Notes: a model not told the origin generated them from the sequence alone. A DNA stretch of 64,000 nucleotides from Panaeolus papilionaceus (GCA_015501605.1 JADNRZ010000002.1:1798001-1862000), one strand, 5' to 3'; counted from the stretch's first letter, positions 1 through 11,817 are shown. Made by a program: numbers and translations.

Positions 1-155
1 CGAGTTGTGGATTTTCAACGCAATGCCAAACCTGCCCAAAACTACACCGCAACTTCGGCTCCCGAATCGGGCGATCCTAAATCATATATAGTTATGCCCG
101 AATATGAAAAATTCTTTCCTTATTTCCAGTTTGCTCACCTGAGAACGGCCTCCTC
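1..155 (+). promoter_or_regulatory. Upstream region of the first PL8 lyase gene
   Basis: This stretch runs from the window edge to the start codon of the first lyase and is cut off at its left side. It holds a TATA-like catatata around 89-96 and an 11-base inverted repeat, cccga-a-tcggg, at 61-71. CCG/CGG inverted triplets of this kind are the sort of site bound by fungal Zn2Cys6 regulators, but that role is inferred. No open frame here looks coding. Confidence 0.35.
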
Positions 156-3100
156 ATGCGGCCTATGCATATACCTCTCCTGTCATTCCTTTTCCTCACA
201 CTCTTTTCTATCTCTTCCTTTGCGAAACTCTACAGCCCACGAAGCCATAGAGCTCATTTCAGCAGACAAAACAATGGTAGCTCATCGAGTTCGGGTGGTT
301 TGTCCCCTGTAGTTCAGGGTATGCAAGACCGAAGGATCGTCACAATCTTCGATGCTCTCCGCCCCTACATGTCAACAAGTGATTTAGCAGCTTGGTAGGT
401 CTTACTATTTCATTTTACGACGCCTTCTCACCATCAATTATGCAGGCTTCAGACACTCGATTCCAACGGCAAATGGCCTGACAGCGAAGTTGATTATACT
501 GTTGGCTGTGAGGCTCGACGCGCAAACTGGCCCGCAGGTGCACATTGGAGACGAATTCGTACGTTCAAGTCTCTTCACATTCTCACTGGACTCTCGTTAA
601 ATGAGCATATAGTCCTTATGGCAGCATCCTGGCACGGGGATCCGAACGGAAGTGCAGGAAGCAACTATGTTGGTGACGTTGATCTTCGGAGTGCCATTTC
701 AAGAGCGATGAACTACTGGTTCAATCGAGACATCACCAACTTGCAGTGCATCCATTCGGGAGGCACAACAAGTTGCCCATGCGACGACCCCGAAAAAACC
801 TTCTGGTGAGATCCGCTGTTGTTCCAAGCATCTTGCGAATGTCATTTCTCAACTTATCCTGACTAGGAACACAAATTGGTTCTCCAACGTATGTGCTCTC
901 CCATGTGCAAACGCCGTTCGATATTCATTTAATCTTTTTTAAGGTGATTTTAATTCCCCGAGATGTTGGACAAACATGTCTTCTGCTTAATACAGGCGTA
1001 CTAACTGAGTATCAACTGGGGAAATGCAAAGAAATGACCAGTCGTTCATATAACCTATTTGGTCAACCATTTGGATTCCTTCAAGGAGCCAATATCCTGG
1101 ATATTGCTCGACTCGGGGTTGATGGGGCTCTCCTCATCTCAAACATGACCCTCATTTCGGATGCATACCGGCGAATCCATCTTGAAATGACTCTGAAAAA
1201 TGAGATTAAAGCTGATGGCATACGGAATGATGGAAGCTTTGGTACGTGTTGCAATCTAAGTTTCGCTCCCTAATTTCATCTGTAACCTAAAAAATACCCA
1301 GGTCAGCACAAAGGCTTACTCTACAATGGGAACTATGGTGGGTTTACTGCATACCGGTTCAGCATAGATGCATCTACTTACTGAATGTACAATCCCTTGC
1401 AGGCAAGGACTTGTAAGTTCAGTACGTTTGCTGGGCACGCCTCAATTTGACAAAGGATTCTCAGCATCAATGGTCTTGTGGACCTTGAACTTGTAGCCGT
1501 AGGCACCGAATATGCTGCTCCAACCGATATTCAAGCATCATTGGAAACATTGATATTCGGCTCCCAATGGATGACCATTCGAAATGTCTTGACGAAGACT
1601 ACACACTGGGACCTTGTAAGTCCGTCCTGACTGCATGTTGTGATTTCTATCTGCTGAATATTATTCAGTCTGTTTTGTCTCGTTTTCTCATCTTTCCCGT
1701 TGCTGATTTACAGTGAGCGTCACATTCCACGCCTCGAAGATTAGGCTGACTTTGTTTGGCATGCAGGGCAACATCTGGGTTGCGGTTAACTCTGCCAAGT
1801 CTAGGAGAACTCGGTCGTAAATGGGGCTCCTCTGCCATTGCCAATTTCATTTCAGCAGCCTCAAAAAACACCACTTCTGCTAATGCAGGAGACCTTGTTG
1901 GAAATCGTCATTTCTACGCCAACGACTACATGGTACGTATAATTTCTGAAACTTGAAGATATGGTTCACGTTGGTCTCCTTTAAGGTACACCGGGGCCCC
2001 AATTTCGTTACTACGGTAAAAACGTACTCGTCAAGGACTTTGAATTCAGAATGCACCAACACTCAAAATGTCAGTACCAGTTGGTTGCAGCATGAGCATA
2101 TTTTGACGTTTAATTAGCCGCTGGGATTTCACCTTTCAGACAACGCAGTCCGCACGTACATCCGCGGAGATGAATACGAGGACATTGCAGCCGCTTGGGA
2201 CTGGTACCTTATCCCAGGGGCCACGATTGACTATGGCGCCACACCTTTGAATTGCAAGACCACGACGGTAACCGGCTTGGAGGAATTTGTGGGTGGCGTA
2301 TCTGACGGCACCTTGGGCATTTCAGTCATGCGGTATACGAACCCGCGAACCAAAGCACTGCGGTGGCAGAAGGCATGGTTCTTCTTGCATGGGGGCATGC
2401 AACATGCCATGCTGTCCAATCTGTCCGCTGCCTCTAGTTCCTCATCCATCCGCTCTGTAATTGAACAGAGACGACAAGGTGGACCTATTTTCCTGAACGG
2501 CAACCAGGTCTCTTCGACAACAACATCGCAAGTCCAGACTCTGTGGCATGGAGATGTCGGATACGTGTTCTCGAATATTTCCAATACTGGTCGTATGGTG
2601 ATCGACTCGAAACACGCGACAGGCGATTGGGCGAGTATTGGAACGTCCACGCAGCCAAGCTCGACAATACAACTCTTCTCAGCTTATATCGAGCATTCGC
2701 AACCCCTAACCCAGTTCTCTTATTCTATCCTTCCTGGAGTGTCCCAGAAAGAGTTCACTCACAAATCCTCAAAGATGAAGCTCAAGACGCTTCAGGATGA
2801 TAACAACATCTCATCGATCTTTGACGAAGCCAGCAAAGTTGTGTTCGCTGTCTTTTGGCAACCAAACGGAGGGAATGTCACCTTTGAAACAAATGGACCA
2901 AAGGCAGAGTCTATTACACTAGTCGCTCATGACAACATTGCACTCATTTACAAGATGGATATAGGAGAAATCACGGTGTCTGACCCCTCGCAGAGGCTCG
3001 CCAACACTGTTATTACATTGACCAAAGAACCCGCCAAAAGAAGCAAAAACACGGGAATTGACCTAACTGGTGTGGAACGTGGGTCTCATGGCGGACCGAA

Positions 3101-3185
3101 GCATGGAAACGAAGCCATTCACATTAACATCGACTTTCCCAACGGTGGTCTGAGCGGTAAGAGTGTTACGCGGTCAATCACCTAG
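156..3185 (+). CDS. Secreted polysaccharide lyase family 8 protein, copy 1
   Basis: This is predicted to be a secreted lyase that cleaves uronic-acid-containing polysaccharides (the hyaluronate/chondroitin/xanthan lyase family) by beta-elimination. The ATG at 156 opens a hydrophobic signal peptide (MRPMHIPLLSFLFLTLFSIS), followed by a short Ser/Gly stretch and an alpha-helical N-terminal half (NWPAGAHW, AISRAMNYWF). Candidate catalytic residues are the Asn of NTNWFSN, the His of GSFGQH and the Tyr of YNGNYG, which match the Asn-His-Tyr arrangement of PL8. The large 3' exon (about 2120-3185) carries the beta-sandwich half (RGDEYEDIAAAWDW, WQKAWFF, TGDWASIGTSTQPS). I count about twelve exons, all joinable without frameshift. 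One donor lies inside CAG|TGAGC just before an apparent stop near 1720, and the paralogue has the same arrangement. The gene is followed by a related lyase in the same direction. Substrate is not predictable from sequence alone. Confidence 0.88.
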
Positions 3186-3759
3186 GTACAAAAATGGCAC
3201 CAGTTTCCATATGATACTTATTTACTAATGTAGCTTCCTACATTAAAATATCACTTGCTTTCCATCCAGATACTTGATTCTAAACAAGAGAATTATGAGA
3301 AAGCTGTCAATCAATGGTGTGGTCGATACTCACGTGGGATATGTTGCATCACGAATTCTAATTTTGACTAACGCGTCATTATATTTGACCACGAAACACT
3401 GGTGCATGAATCTCGCCAGAACCACAGTTTCGACTTCTTGTTCGGCAGTTTGGCGTTTTCTTACGTTCTAACGCCTACCAATTTTTAACTTTCATAAAAT
3501 TTGCGTTCCTTTTATTCCGGCCAGGCGTGCAGCACATGGTCAGGTTATAACTGGATAACTTCGACGAATACACGGGTTATGAAGGGGACTTTTTGTGACC
3601 TTTCGAGTGAGACCTCTACTGACGTATGATATCCAGTAATCTCCTAGCAAGTCAGGCGGTTTACGAACGGCCATGATATGTATATATAGCCTATATACTA
3701 TGGAGACCTCGATTTCACCATCGCCCCATCTCACACTGACCATATACTGAATCCCTGCA
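3186..3759 (+). promoter_or_regulatory. Intergenic region and promoter between the two PL8 genes
   Basis: This 574-base gap contains the 3' end of the first lyase transcript and the promoter of the second. A clear TATA element, tatatata, lies at 3681-3688, about 72 bases before the second start codon, a normal distance for a fungal gene with a short leader. Short open frames here show no family similarity that I recognise. Confidence 0.5.
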
Positions 3760-6700
3760 ATGCTGCTTCAGTGTCTACTGGGGCTGTCTTTCTCCAAGCA
3801 ACTTGTGCTCGGTCTAGCCTTCAGCAGTATATCACAAACATCGAGCCCTCTCACAGAAAAGACAAGTTCCAGTCACGCTCCCTTGTCTACGAGCCACAGT
3901 GCCACATCGAGCATTGTACCTCTCAGCTCAGCCGCATCCTCATCCACAGTGTTTTCTATCTCCTCTTCTTTTAGCTCTGTTGCATCTTCCACTACGCCCA
4001 CATCAAGCACCAGCGCTTCTAATCCAACGGAGACTGTGGATCCTTCAATTTTGAGTGACATCCAGACGCTGAAATCGCGAAGGATTATATCCATTCTTAA
4101 TTCAGTTGACTCTCCTGCAAGTGTTGCATCTTGGTAAGCTTTTCATGATACCATGAAGTCTTTTCGCAAGGTTGAACAGAGGCGTCAGGTTAGCAACCCT
4201 CAACACATCTGGTAAATGGCCGGATTCCGAAGTCGATTATACCACCGGTTGCGATGCTCGAAGAGCTAACTGGCCCGCACAAACACATTGGCAGAGAATT
4301 CGTAAGATTTTGGTCTTTTCATAATGTTTACATACTCACAAGTTGCTGATAGTCGTTATGGCTGGGGCATGGCATGGTGGCATACGAGATGCAGACCAGT
4401 TTGTAAATGATACCGCTGTCCTAGCTGGCATATCATCGGCCATGAATTATTGGTTCAGCCGAGACTTTACAAACGTCGCCTGCCTTGATTCTGGAGGTAC
4501 ATCCTCCTGCCCATGCACTAACGCGGATAATTCGCTCTGGTAAGTTCATACAGTTTCCATCACATTTGCAAATCAATGAATGAGTCGGAATTTAATTCAT
4601 TTATTAAAGGAATACAAACTGGTTTTCCAACGTATGCATTTCTTTGTATGCCTGAGTAGTCAGACCTCACTGACTCCGACCTCTGTTGGCCAATAGATTA
4701 TTTTAATTCCAGAACTAGTCAGCCAAGTCTGTCTCCTGGTCGAACAAACTTTGACAACTTCTCAACGTAATAATTGCAACCGCATGACGCTCCGCTCCTA
4801 TGGCACATTTGACCGTACTGTAAACGGCTTGGGGACACTGACAGGGGCAAACACTCTGGATGTGGCCAAGATCGGTATCGACGAAGCTCTACTGACGACA
4901 AATGCAACTCTCCTTGCGGACGCATATCGACGAGTGCATTTAGAGCTTCAAGTAAAAAATACAATCAAAGCAGACGGAATACGAGCAGATGGATCATTTG
5001 GTAAGCTGCGCGAGACCTCTAACAGAGAGACTGCTAATGTTACATAGGCCAACATGGAGGCATCCTTTACAACGGAAATTATGGTGAGTTGGGACAAAGA
5101 GCTTCGCTTTATGTCTATTATGAAACTAATCGCTCATTACAGGAAAGGATTAGTAGGTCGATTTTCTATTTTCGCTTATCATTCTTAAACTTTATTTTCT
5201 TCTAGTACGAATGATGTACTCGACCTTGAGGTCGAAGCTGCAGGAACGTCTTTCGCAGCAGGTTCCAACTCAAAGACAGCTTTTGAGACCCTATTCGACG
5301 GCGATAGATGGATGGTATATCGTAATTCTATTACTGGTGTGTTGCACTGGGACTTTGTGCGTATTCCTTTGGATTTCAGCGTCGTTGTGGTTGATCAATG
5401 CCTTCTTCGTTCAGTCTGCTTTGGGACGATTCATCAGTTTTCCTGTCATTGATGCTCAGTGAGCTATGCTAACACGATTGTTCATGCTCTCCGTGGCACT
5501 GATGCACTACCCTCTAGAGCAACAGGAAGCATCAAGATTAACCTGACAGAAGTCCTCGAATTGGGTGATCTATGGGGTTCACAGCCGCTGGTCAAATTCT
5601 CGCATTCCTTATCAGAGGGATCTTCGAATGTAAATGCAGGTAACCTGGTGGGGAATCGTATGTTTTACGCGAATGATTATATGGTTCGTCACTTGCTGTT
5701 CTCCGCCTTTGTCAAACCTTCTTACAGAAGCGATTGGTGCTAGGTTCAAAGAGGCACGAAATATGTGACAACTCTCAAAATGTACTCTCAGCGCACTCAA
5801 AACACAGAATGCGTAAACTTACAAAACGTAGGTTCCTCACGCACCTGATCGAACACGTTATTAACCCCCACCGTAGCCTAAAGGATTTCATTTGGCTGAC
5901 GGTGCTCTAAGGACCTATCTTCTAGGCGATGAATACGAAGACATTGCAGCCGCATGGGACTGGAACCTCATACCAGGAATAACAGTCGACTACAACGCTA
6001 CGACACTAACGTGTGGTACTACTCAGCAAACCGGTATTGAAACCATTGTGGGTGGCGTCTCCGATGGAAAAGTAGGGTTGGCCGTGATGAAGTATACCAA
6101 CCCTGTGACCGAATCCCTTCGCTGGCAGAAGGCGTGGTTTTTCCTGGATGACGATGTCCAGCACGTTATGGTATCGGGCATATCATCCGCCAGCAACTCA
6201 CCCGTCTATACTGTCCTTGATCAACGAAAGAACATGGGCAATCTTGTGGTTGATGATGTACCGAGGACGGGAAGCGTGCCAGGTACGCCTGGTGTCAAGA
6301 CATTATGGCACGGGAACGTTGGTTATGCTTTTTTGGACAGCTCGAATTCGTCCTTACTTAATGCACAAGTTGGCCAAAAGACTGGGGATTGGTCGGTGAT
6401 TGGCACATCTACACAACCTCCCATATCGGTGGACCTTTTCGCGGCTTGGATCGAGCATCGTCGTTTATCAACACCATTTGCGTACACCGCTTTCCCGGGA
6501 ACCAGCCGAGAGGAGTTTAATCGAAAGATTGAGTCCTTGAGCATCGAAACGCTTAGCAATACCCCTACATTATCAGGTATATTCGACAACAACTACCAAA
6601 CGGCCATGGTCGCCTTCTGGACTACTCGAGGAGGAACCGTAACTTTTAGGCCGCGAAACAGTGGCTCAATCACACTTTCCTCGAGCCAGAATATCCTTGT

Positions 6701-6899
6701 ATTATACCGAGTTGATTCGGGCGACATAACTGTCGCTGATCCATCACAGACTCTCTCCCAGGCGACAGTCGTACTGACAGTCAACCAGGGGTTGATTCCT
6801 CCCAAGTGGGGGACAACCAAACTGGCAAGGTCAATTACTTTTAGCCTTCCAACTGGAGGGCTTGCGGGTCGCAGTGTAACAAAGAATCTCAATATTTAG
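3760..6899 (+). CDS. Secreted polysaccharide lyase family 8 protein, copy 2
   Basis: This is the tandem paralogue of the preceding lyase with the same exon plan. The ATG at 3760 opens a hydrophobic leader, then roughly 70 residues very rich in Ser and Thr (about residues 28-95), which looks like an O-glycosylated stalk. The first copy has only a short Ser/Gly tract at this place. The catalytic region keeps NWPAQTHWQRI, NTNWFSN, GSFGQHGGILYNGNYG and WQKAWFF, so the Asn-His-Tyr set is intact. The terminal exon (about 5890-6899) encodes the beta-sandwich half beginning around LRTYLLGDEYEDIAAAWDWN. An in-frame TGA appears right after GATGCTCA at about 5460 but is removed by a GTGAGC donor. The two proteins are clearly diverged throughout, so the duplication is not recent. 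Confidence 0.88.
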
Positions 6900-7022
6900 T
6901 GTAGAACCAAACTATTTCGATTCAGCATTGGACTTGCACCATGCAATACAGAAGAAGAAATGTTTATTGCTAAAAAAAACTGCGAACAAGAACCAGAAAG
7001 GGGGTAATGAATGCGTTGGCAT

Positions 7023-7944
7023 CTAGAACGCTGGCTGCTCTGCCACGAAAGTCTCTTCCGCAACAGGAACGGGGGCAGCAACAACGGGTTCGCGCTGCTC
7101 TGAAGATGGTTCTGAGACAATCTTGTCCACAGGAGGCTCGAGGATCTGGACGCTGTCGGGAAGGGGTTTGCGAGGTCCAGTCTGGCCCTCAGGATCCCAG
7201 CCCTTCATGCTAAGATGGAGTTGAATGTGATGATAAGAAATAGGGCGCTAATATATATTGCTTACATCTTGACCTTGATTCCTAGGACACCCTGGCGGAG
7301 GAGAACGTGACGAACGGCGTAGTCGACGAAGTCGCGAGCGGGTTGACCGGAGTGGATCATGAATCCGTCGGTGAACTTCATGGACTTGGCACGAGCAGCG
7401 CGGAGCTTGCCAGACACGACAACCTCGCAACCCTTAGCGCCAGATTCCATGACAAATCGGAGAACACCATAGCAAGCACTGATGATATTAATTAGTAATT
7501 GGCACGAGTTTCACGACATTCTGAAAAACATACCGGCGAACAGCGAGTCCTCCAAGAAGTTTGTACCTCAAACTCTCGCACTGAGCGATAGCTGAAAGTC
7601 CACGATATTGAACTTTCTCGGCGTAGAGCTCCAAAGAGTTCTCGGGGAACTTGAAGCGTTTTTGGACGAGAGCAGTGAGCTCGCGAATGCGACGACCCTT
7701 CTCACCAAGGACCTCCTGGGTGTGGGTGGCGCGGATGATGATCTAATGTGTCAAGACTAAGATTTTTTGTTTCTTTGGGCAAAGTGGCCAAATCAAAAGG
7801 TACCTCAGTGCGGGCATGGGTCACACGGACATCACAGCCAGAATAACCCTCCTCAGCAAGTTCGCGGGTGAAAAATTCGTTGAGTTCGGCGCGGAAGACA
7901 CCATCGGCCACGAACTTTCTTTTTTTGCTGATTTGAGTCGACAT
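7023..7944 (-). CDS. RPS3: 40S ribosomal protein S3 (uS3)
   Basis: This is the small-subunit ribosomal protein at the mRNA entry site; in fungi it also has roles in ribosome quality control. Translation from ATG 7944 gives [17 protein letters not shown], then the KH domain ([20 protein letters not shown], with the GEKG loop), and the C-terminal domain with [19 protein letters not shown] and [20 protein letters not shown]. The protein ends in an acidic, Pro/Val-rich tail, [11 protein letters not shown]. There are four coding exons; an additional 5' leader intron is annotated separately. Length and order match the family. No anomalies. Confidence 0.96.
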
Positions 7945-8523
7945 TTTTTTCCCAGAGGAGTCTAAGTTATCGAATAAAACGTCAATATAAACCACGAAAA
8001 AGCCTAGGTTCAGCACTACGACGTACCTTGAGGGTGCTGGCTATACTCTCGACAACGATGCCGATAGTAGTCTGCTCAGTCTGATCGGGTGGCTTGATGA
8101 GCTGCCTAGCTGTCTTCGCAAGTTCCCGAGCACGTGATTCATAGAGTCTTTATAAAGTTTTTTTCGCGCTCATTCTCATTTATGGCATCCATGATCCATC
8201 AGGGTGCTAGAATATTCAAACTGTGAGTTCATACTTCCTTCAGAATCAATTTCTTTACATCCTGTGACGAGTGTTGGACTATCAACCTTTGGCACCTCTT
8301 AGTCTATTTGTGTCGCAGCAATTTACGTTGTTTGCGATTCAATGCCATGAATGACTTATTCTGAGGATACTCATCCCGTTGTCTTGACATTGTACTAATT
8401 TATTTCTGTGAACAGAATTTAAACGCTTTTGTAATTCATCATATGTACTACACCGAAATTAAAATTATAAACAGATATCCATTCCATTCCTCTGCTGAAG
8501 TATCTATGTTGTCTTCTGCTTGT
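7945..8523 (-). promoter_or_regulatory. uS3 promoter and leader with 5'UTR intron; thiolase 3' flank
   Basis: On the minus strand a palindromic TATA box, CTTTATAAAG, lies at 8148-8157. Downstream is a probable noncoding first exon, and then an intron at 7962-8026 (donor GTACGT after CCTCAAG, acceptor AACTTAG) that ends 18 bases before the uS3 ATG. A CACGTG hexamer sits at 8131-8136, close to the expected transcription start. Positions 8160-8520 hold AT-rich sequence with nothing recognisable before the end of the thiolase gene. Confidence 0.55.
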
Positions 8524-10265
8524 TCAGACATTTGCCTCATTAACGAAGATCCCAGCCGCTCCCATACCACTACCAACACACATACTGGTGCACAAAATCT
8601 GCTTGTTTTGCCGCTTCAGCTCCGCCAAACCTGTGACGACTTGTCGGATTCCAGCTATGGATTGGCAGAAGAAGTCAGTATCCAGTGGAGTCGGTAAAGG
8701 TATCAACGTACTCATGGCCAAGGGATGTGAAATTGCGATTGCTCCTCCGCTACAAAATGAGATGCTTTAGAAGCTCTTTCATCTGAATAGACTGGTACTT
8801 ACTTTGGATTGATTTTGGCGATAGGAATGTCTAGCTGCTCGACACAGTGAGCAAATTGGGATGCGAAAGCTTCATTGATCTGATTATAAGGGCTTAGGAC
8901 CAGTACAGCACCAGGAAAATCGTAGCACCAACCTCGTAAACATCAACGTCTTCCTTAGTAAGACCAGCCTGTTCTAGGACTTTTGGGATAGCATAGATGG
9001 GCGAAATACCCATGTATCGAGGCTCGCAACCTAGATACTTTAAGTATTGGTGTTTGCGTAGGCCTTGTTCGACCACTTACCCACGACCGTTGCTGTAACG
9101 TATTTGCCCACTATGTCCATGTTTTCTGCTTCAGCACGAGCCCGTGTTGTCAAGACACAAAGACCTGCTCCATCGCCAACACCACTTGCATTTCCCGCCG
9201 TTGTGCTTGATTCACCCCACTTGGGGAAAGCTGGTTTGAGTGCAGCTAAACCCTCTAGTGTCACTCCAGGCCGAACTGTGTCATCAGTTGTAACAAGATT
9301 ACCCCTAATTTCTACAGGGATGATCTCGTCGGCAAAAATACCCTTAGCGAGTGCCTAGAACTCCAGAGTGAGTAACATCAAAGACAAAATCCAATTCAAC
9401 ACCTACGTTACTCGCACGGGTATGAGAAATGAACGCATATTCGTCTTGCTTCTTTCGCGAAACTTGATAGGTTTGGGCAACCATTTCAGATGTCCAGCCC
9501 ATTGGCTACAATATCATCAACGACTAGTGAGCATTATCGTTCTGATTTCTTACCTCCATACAGTCGTGTGCATCAGGGTGGTCTGCAATGACGGGTACAA
9601 CTTCAGGCGTTGGTCGTGGGCTGACGAAAATTATTAGACGACCGCATACAACCGAGGTAAGAGTGATCTACATACTTCAAGCTCATGCTTTCTGCTCCAG
9701 CAGCAAGTCCAATTGAAGCTTCCCCCGCTTGAATGGAATGGGCAATATTCCGAATAGCCATAAGGCCCGATGAACAAAGTCTGTTGACGACTGATATTGG
9801 TACATGATAGGGAATGCCTGCTGCAATCGCTGCAGCCCTGGAAATGTAAAGTGGAGATGGGGGATGGCAGGTAGCTAGACAGTGTCAACCTTGAGAGGGT
9901 TTTGTGGGGCAAAGATCCCAAGGTCCTTACCGACACAGATATCATCGATTTTGGATGGGTCCAACCTCGTTTCTGCGAGTGCCGCCTACAACAACATTCG
10001 TCGATCAACCAACTTTGCCAAAGGAAATGCATGTATCTAAATTGACCTTGAATAGCGCATGCAGCATTTCATCCACCGGGGTATCCTTGTGTTGGCCCTT
10101 CTTTGCCCTTCCAATGGCCGTTCGTTTGGCGAAAGTAATAACTACATCGTCCGGTCTCTTCTCTAGGATGGCTTTCAAACCTTTAGGACGAGCTGCGGAG
10201 CTTAACGTCCTGCTCAAGAGCGGAGAAGGGGCTGTCTTCAATGAGAGGGGAGCGACACGGAACAT
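8524..10265 (-). CDS. 3-ketoacyl-CoA thiolase (acetyl-CoA C-acyltransferase)
   Basis: This enzyme catalyses the last step of fatty-acid beta-oxidation, thiolytic cleavage of 3-ketoacyl-CoA to acetyl-CoA. ATG 10265 begins MFRVAPLSLKTAPSPLLSR, then LEKRPDDVVITFAKRTAIGR. The active-site Cys is in VVNRLCSSGLMAIRNI. The C-terminal catalytic elements are INEAFASQFAHCVEQL, NPNGGAIAISHPLAMTGIRQ (His) and ILCTSMCVGSGMGAAG (second Cys). All are present across about nine exons joined in frame. It resembles POT1/ACAA1-type thiolases in the body of the protein. The N-terminus is Ser/Arg-rich and acid-free, like a mitochondrial presequence, and I see no PTS2 consensus, so compartment is uncertain. Confidence 0.93.
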
Positions 10266-10805
10266 GATTAGCGAACGAGGTGGTCAATGTAAAACAAGTT
10301 TATGAACTAGGGCATATGAGTTGTTTGTAGAATCCCTGACCATCGTTCACACGACGATAGGAAACTGAGTTTAATGGGAGAGTGGAAGCGACAGATGCGG
10401 ACGATGGCGGACCATTTCCGGTCCAATAATCCCATAGCTCAAATTCTATACATATCATAGTTGTAGGCAACTCAACAACTTCTAACGCATAGAATTTCTG
10501 AAGACTATTACTTGGGCGAACTGCAACTACTTTGATTTCAAACAACTTGTTGAAGGTTCGCTGATTATGGAATATAAAGTGCATCTTAAAATAGCCATTG
10601 TGAGGCGCTTAAACAATATCCAGTGTCCATATAGGCCTTTTTAACAAAAGAAGAAGAAAAACGCAACCACGGAATTCAGCAGTGACAAGACCGGAATACG
10701 CCAGGAGCTATACGTCGCAATTAAAAAGAGCCTGAAGGGTTTGGTAAGCCTATATTAATCACAGCAGGAATTTCTGAACGTACGCTTCCAGGTGGAACCG
10801 CCGAA
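10266..10805 (-). promoter_or_regulatory. Thiolase promoter and bL32m 3' flank
   Basis: This is a 540-base gap between two minus-strand genes. It should contain the thiolase promoter and leader on its left side and the bL32m 3'UTR on its right. A 94-codon open frame at 10300-10584 has no recognisable motif and sits where the thiolase promoter must be, so I do not call it a gene. I see no repeats or RNA gene. Confidence 0.35.
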
Positions 10806-11230
10806 CTATGATAGGTCAGGAATATCGGAGCCCTCTTGTCTCTGTTTTGCCTTCCATTTACGCGTCAACTCGCTATAACAGTTGGCACAAACGTGATGTG
10901 CAAGCTTCACTCCACCACAGGCTGGGCAATTGGTAATGTCTGAAGAACGGTTAACTTGAGTAAAAAACGCGATGGAGTGAACATACTCTGCTTGTCCTTC
11001 AAACCTTTGTTCGCACTCCTCATAGCCTTTCGGGAATGGGATGTTTTTGACTTCGGGACGGCAAGCAAGAATGGCGGGAATAGTTCAAGTAAAGACTGTA
11101 ATGAAGGCATTGACCATGTTGCTTTGGGAATTGAGAGTGAAGTTGCTGCGAGAACAGCAGGTACCCATTGAGAAGAAAAAGCTGTAAAAAAAGGTGGAGT
11201 GCGTCTTAGAGCTAGGATTGCAGCGGCCAT
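10806..11230 (-). CDS. MRPL32: Mitochondrial large-subunit ribosomal protein bL32m
   Basis: This nuclear gene encodes a component of the mitochondrial large ribosomal subunit. From ATG 11230 the protein begins MAAAILALRRTPPFF, a typical Arg-containing targeting region of about 65 residues. It continues with the bL32 core, AVPKSKTSHSRKAMRSANKG, then a zinc-binding pair, NCPACGG and CANCYSEL. One intron (around 10926-10975) interrupts the segment just before the first Cys pair. The C-terminus is RQEGSDIPDLS, stop at 10806. In yeast the precursor is processed by the m-AAA protease; that is family knowledge. The gene is divergent from the complex I gene that follows. Confidence 0.93.
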
Positions 11231-11362
11231 AACGATGGTGGTGAAGAGGGAGAAAGTAGAAATCAAAAATTGACACTCCGACGGTACCAACATGACAATC
11301 CCACCAGTGACACAACTCTTTCAACTCTCGTCAAACAATCCTGACCCTCCTCATCCCTAGCA
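11231..11362. promoter_or_regulatory. 132-bp bidirectional promoter, bL32m / NDUFA5
   Basis: Only 132 bases separate the start codons of two divergent nuclear genes for mitochondrial proteins, so both promoters must fit in or overlap this space. The right half is rich in short C/T runs (tttcaactctcgtc, cctcctcatccc), as is common before fungal start codons. No TATA box is apparent. Confidence 0.5.
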
Positions 11363-11817
11363 ATGTTCCGCCTCACCAGACCCCTCTTTCAGGTCGCTAA
11401 GCGTAGCACAGGAATTACTGGTCTTGCTGTGCATCCAAACCCATTACCCGCACTCATAAAAACCTACGAATCAACTCTGACAACACTCAATGCAATTCCG
11501 CAAACATCCGTCTACAGGCAAGGTGTTGAGGCTCTCATTCAACATAAACTCAACATTGTAAAAAATGCCAACGGCGATATTGCTGCGGCAGAGCAAAAGC
11601 TACAGGAAGGACAAATTGAGGAGTCGTTGGACATTGCATCAGATGAACTATCACTGGCAACAAATATGCTCGAGTGGAAAGCGTGCGTCCTTGTATCATC
11701 TGTCAACTCCTGGACGACTTGTACTGAAAATTCGACAGATGGGAACCCCTTGCGGAAAAACCGGAACCTGGTCAATGGGAATATGTTGGAGAGACCACCA
11801 CCGCGACTTCGTCGTAG
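11363..11817 (+). CDS. NADH:ubiquinone oxidoreductase subunit, NDUFA5-like
   Basis: This is an accessory subunit of the matrix arm of respiratory complex I (ETC_C1/NDUFA5 family). The ATG at 11363 starts a basic targeting segment, MFRLTRPLFQVAKRSTGITG. The conserved body follows: VHPNPLPALIKTYESTL, IPQTSVYRQGVEALIQHKLN and EESLDIASDELSLATNMLEW. A 56-base intron at 11683-11738 splits the Ala codon of EWKAWEPLAEKPEPGQWEY, the family's C-terminal signature. The spliced protein ends GETTTATSS, stop at 11815-11817, about 132 residues, normal for the family. Confidence 0.93.

Noticed and set aside
8033..8142. A short open frame (starting MNHVLGNLRRQLG) and a second protein-like frame (RELAKTARQLIKPPD) in the uS3 leader
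   Set aside because: The ATG lies within about ten bases of the TATA box, so it is probably not in the transcript. The second frame has no start codon and overlaps the presumed noncoding first exon.
10300..10584. 94-codon minus-strand frame upstream of the thiolase gene
   Set aside because: No family motif, no obvious splice partners, and it occupies the place where the thiolase promoter must be.
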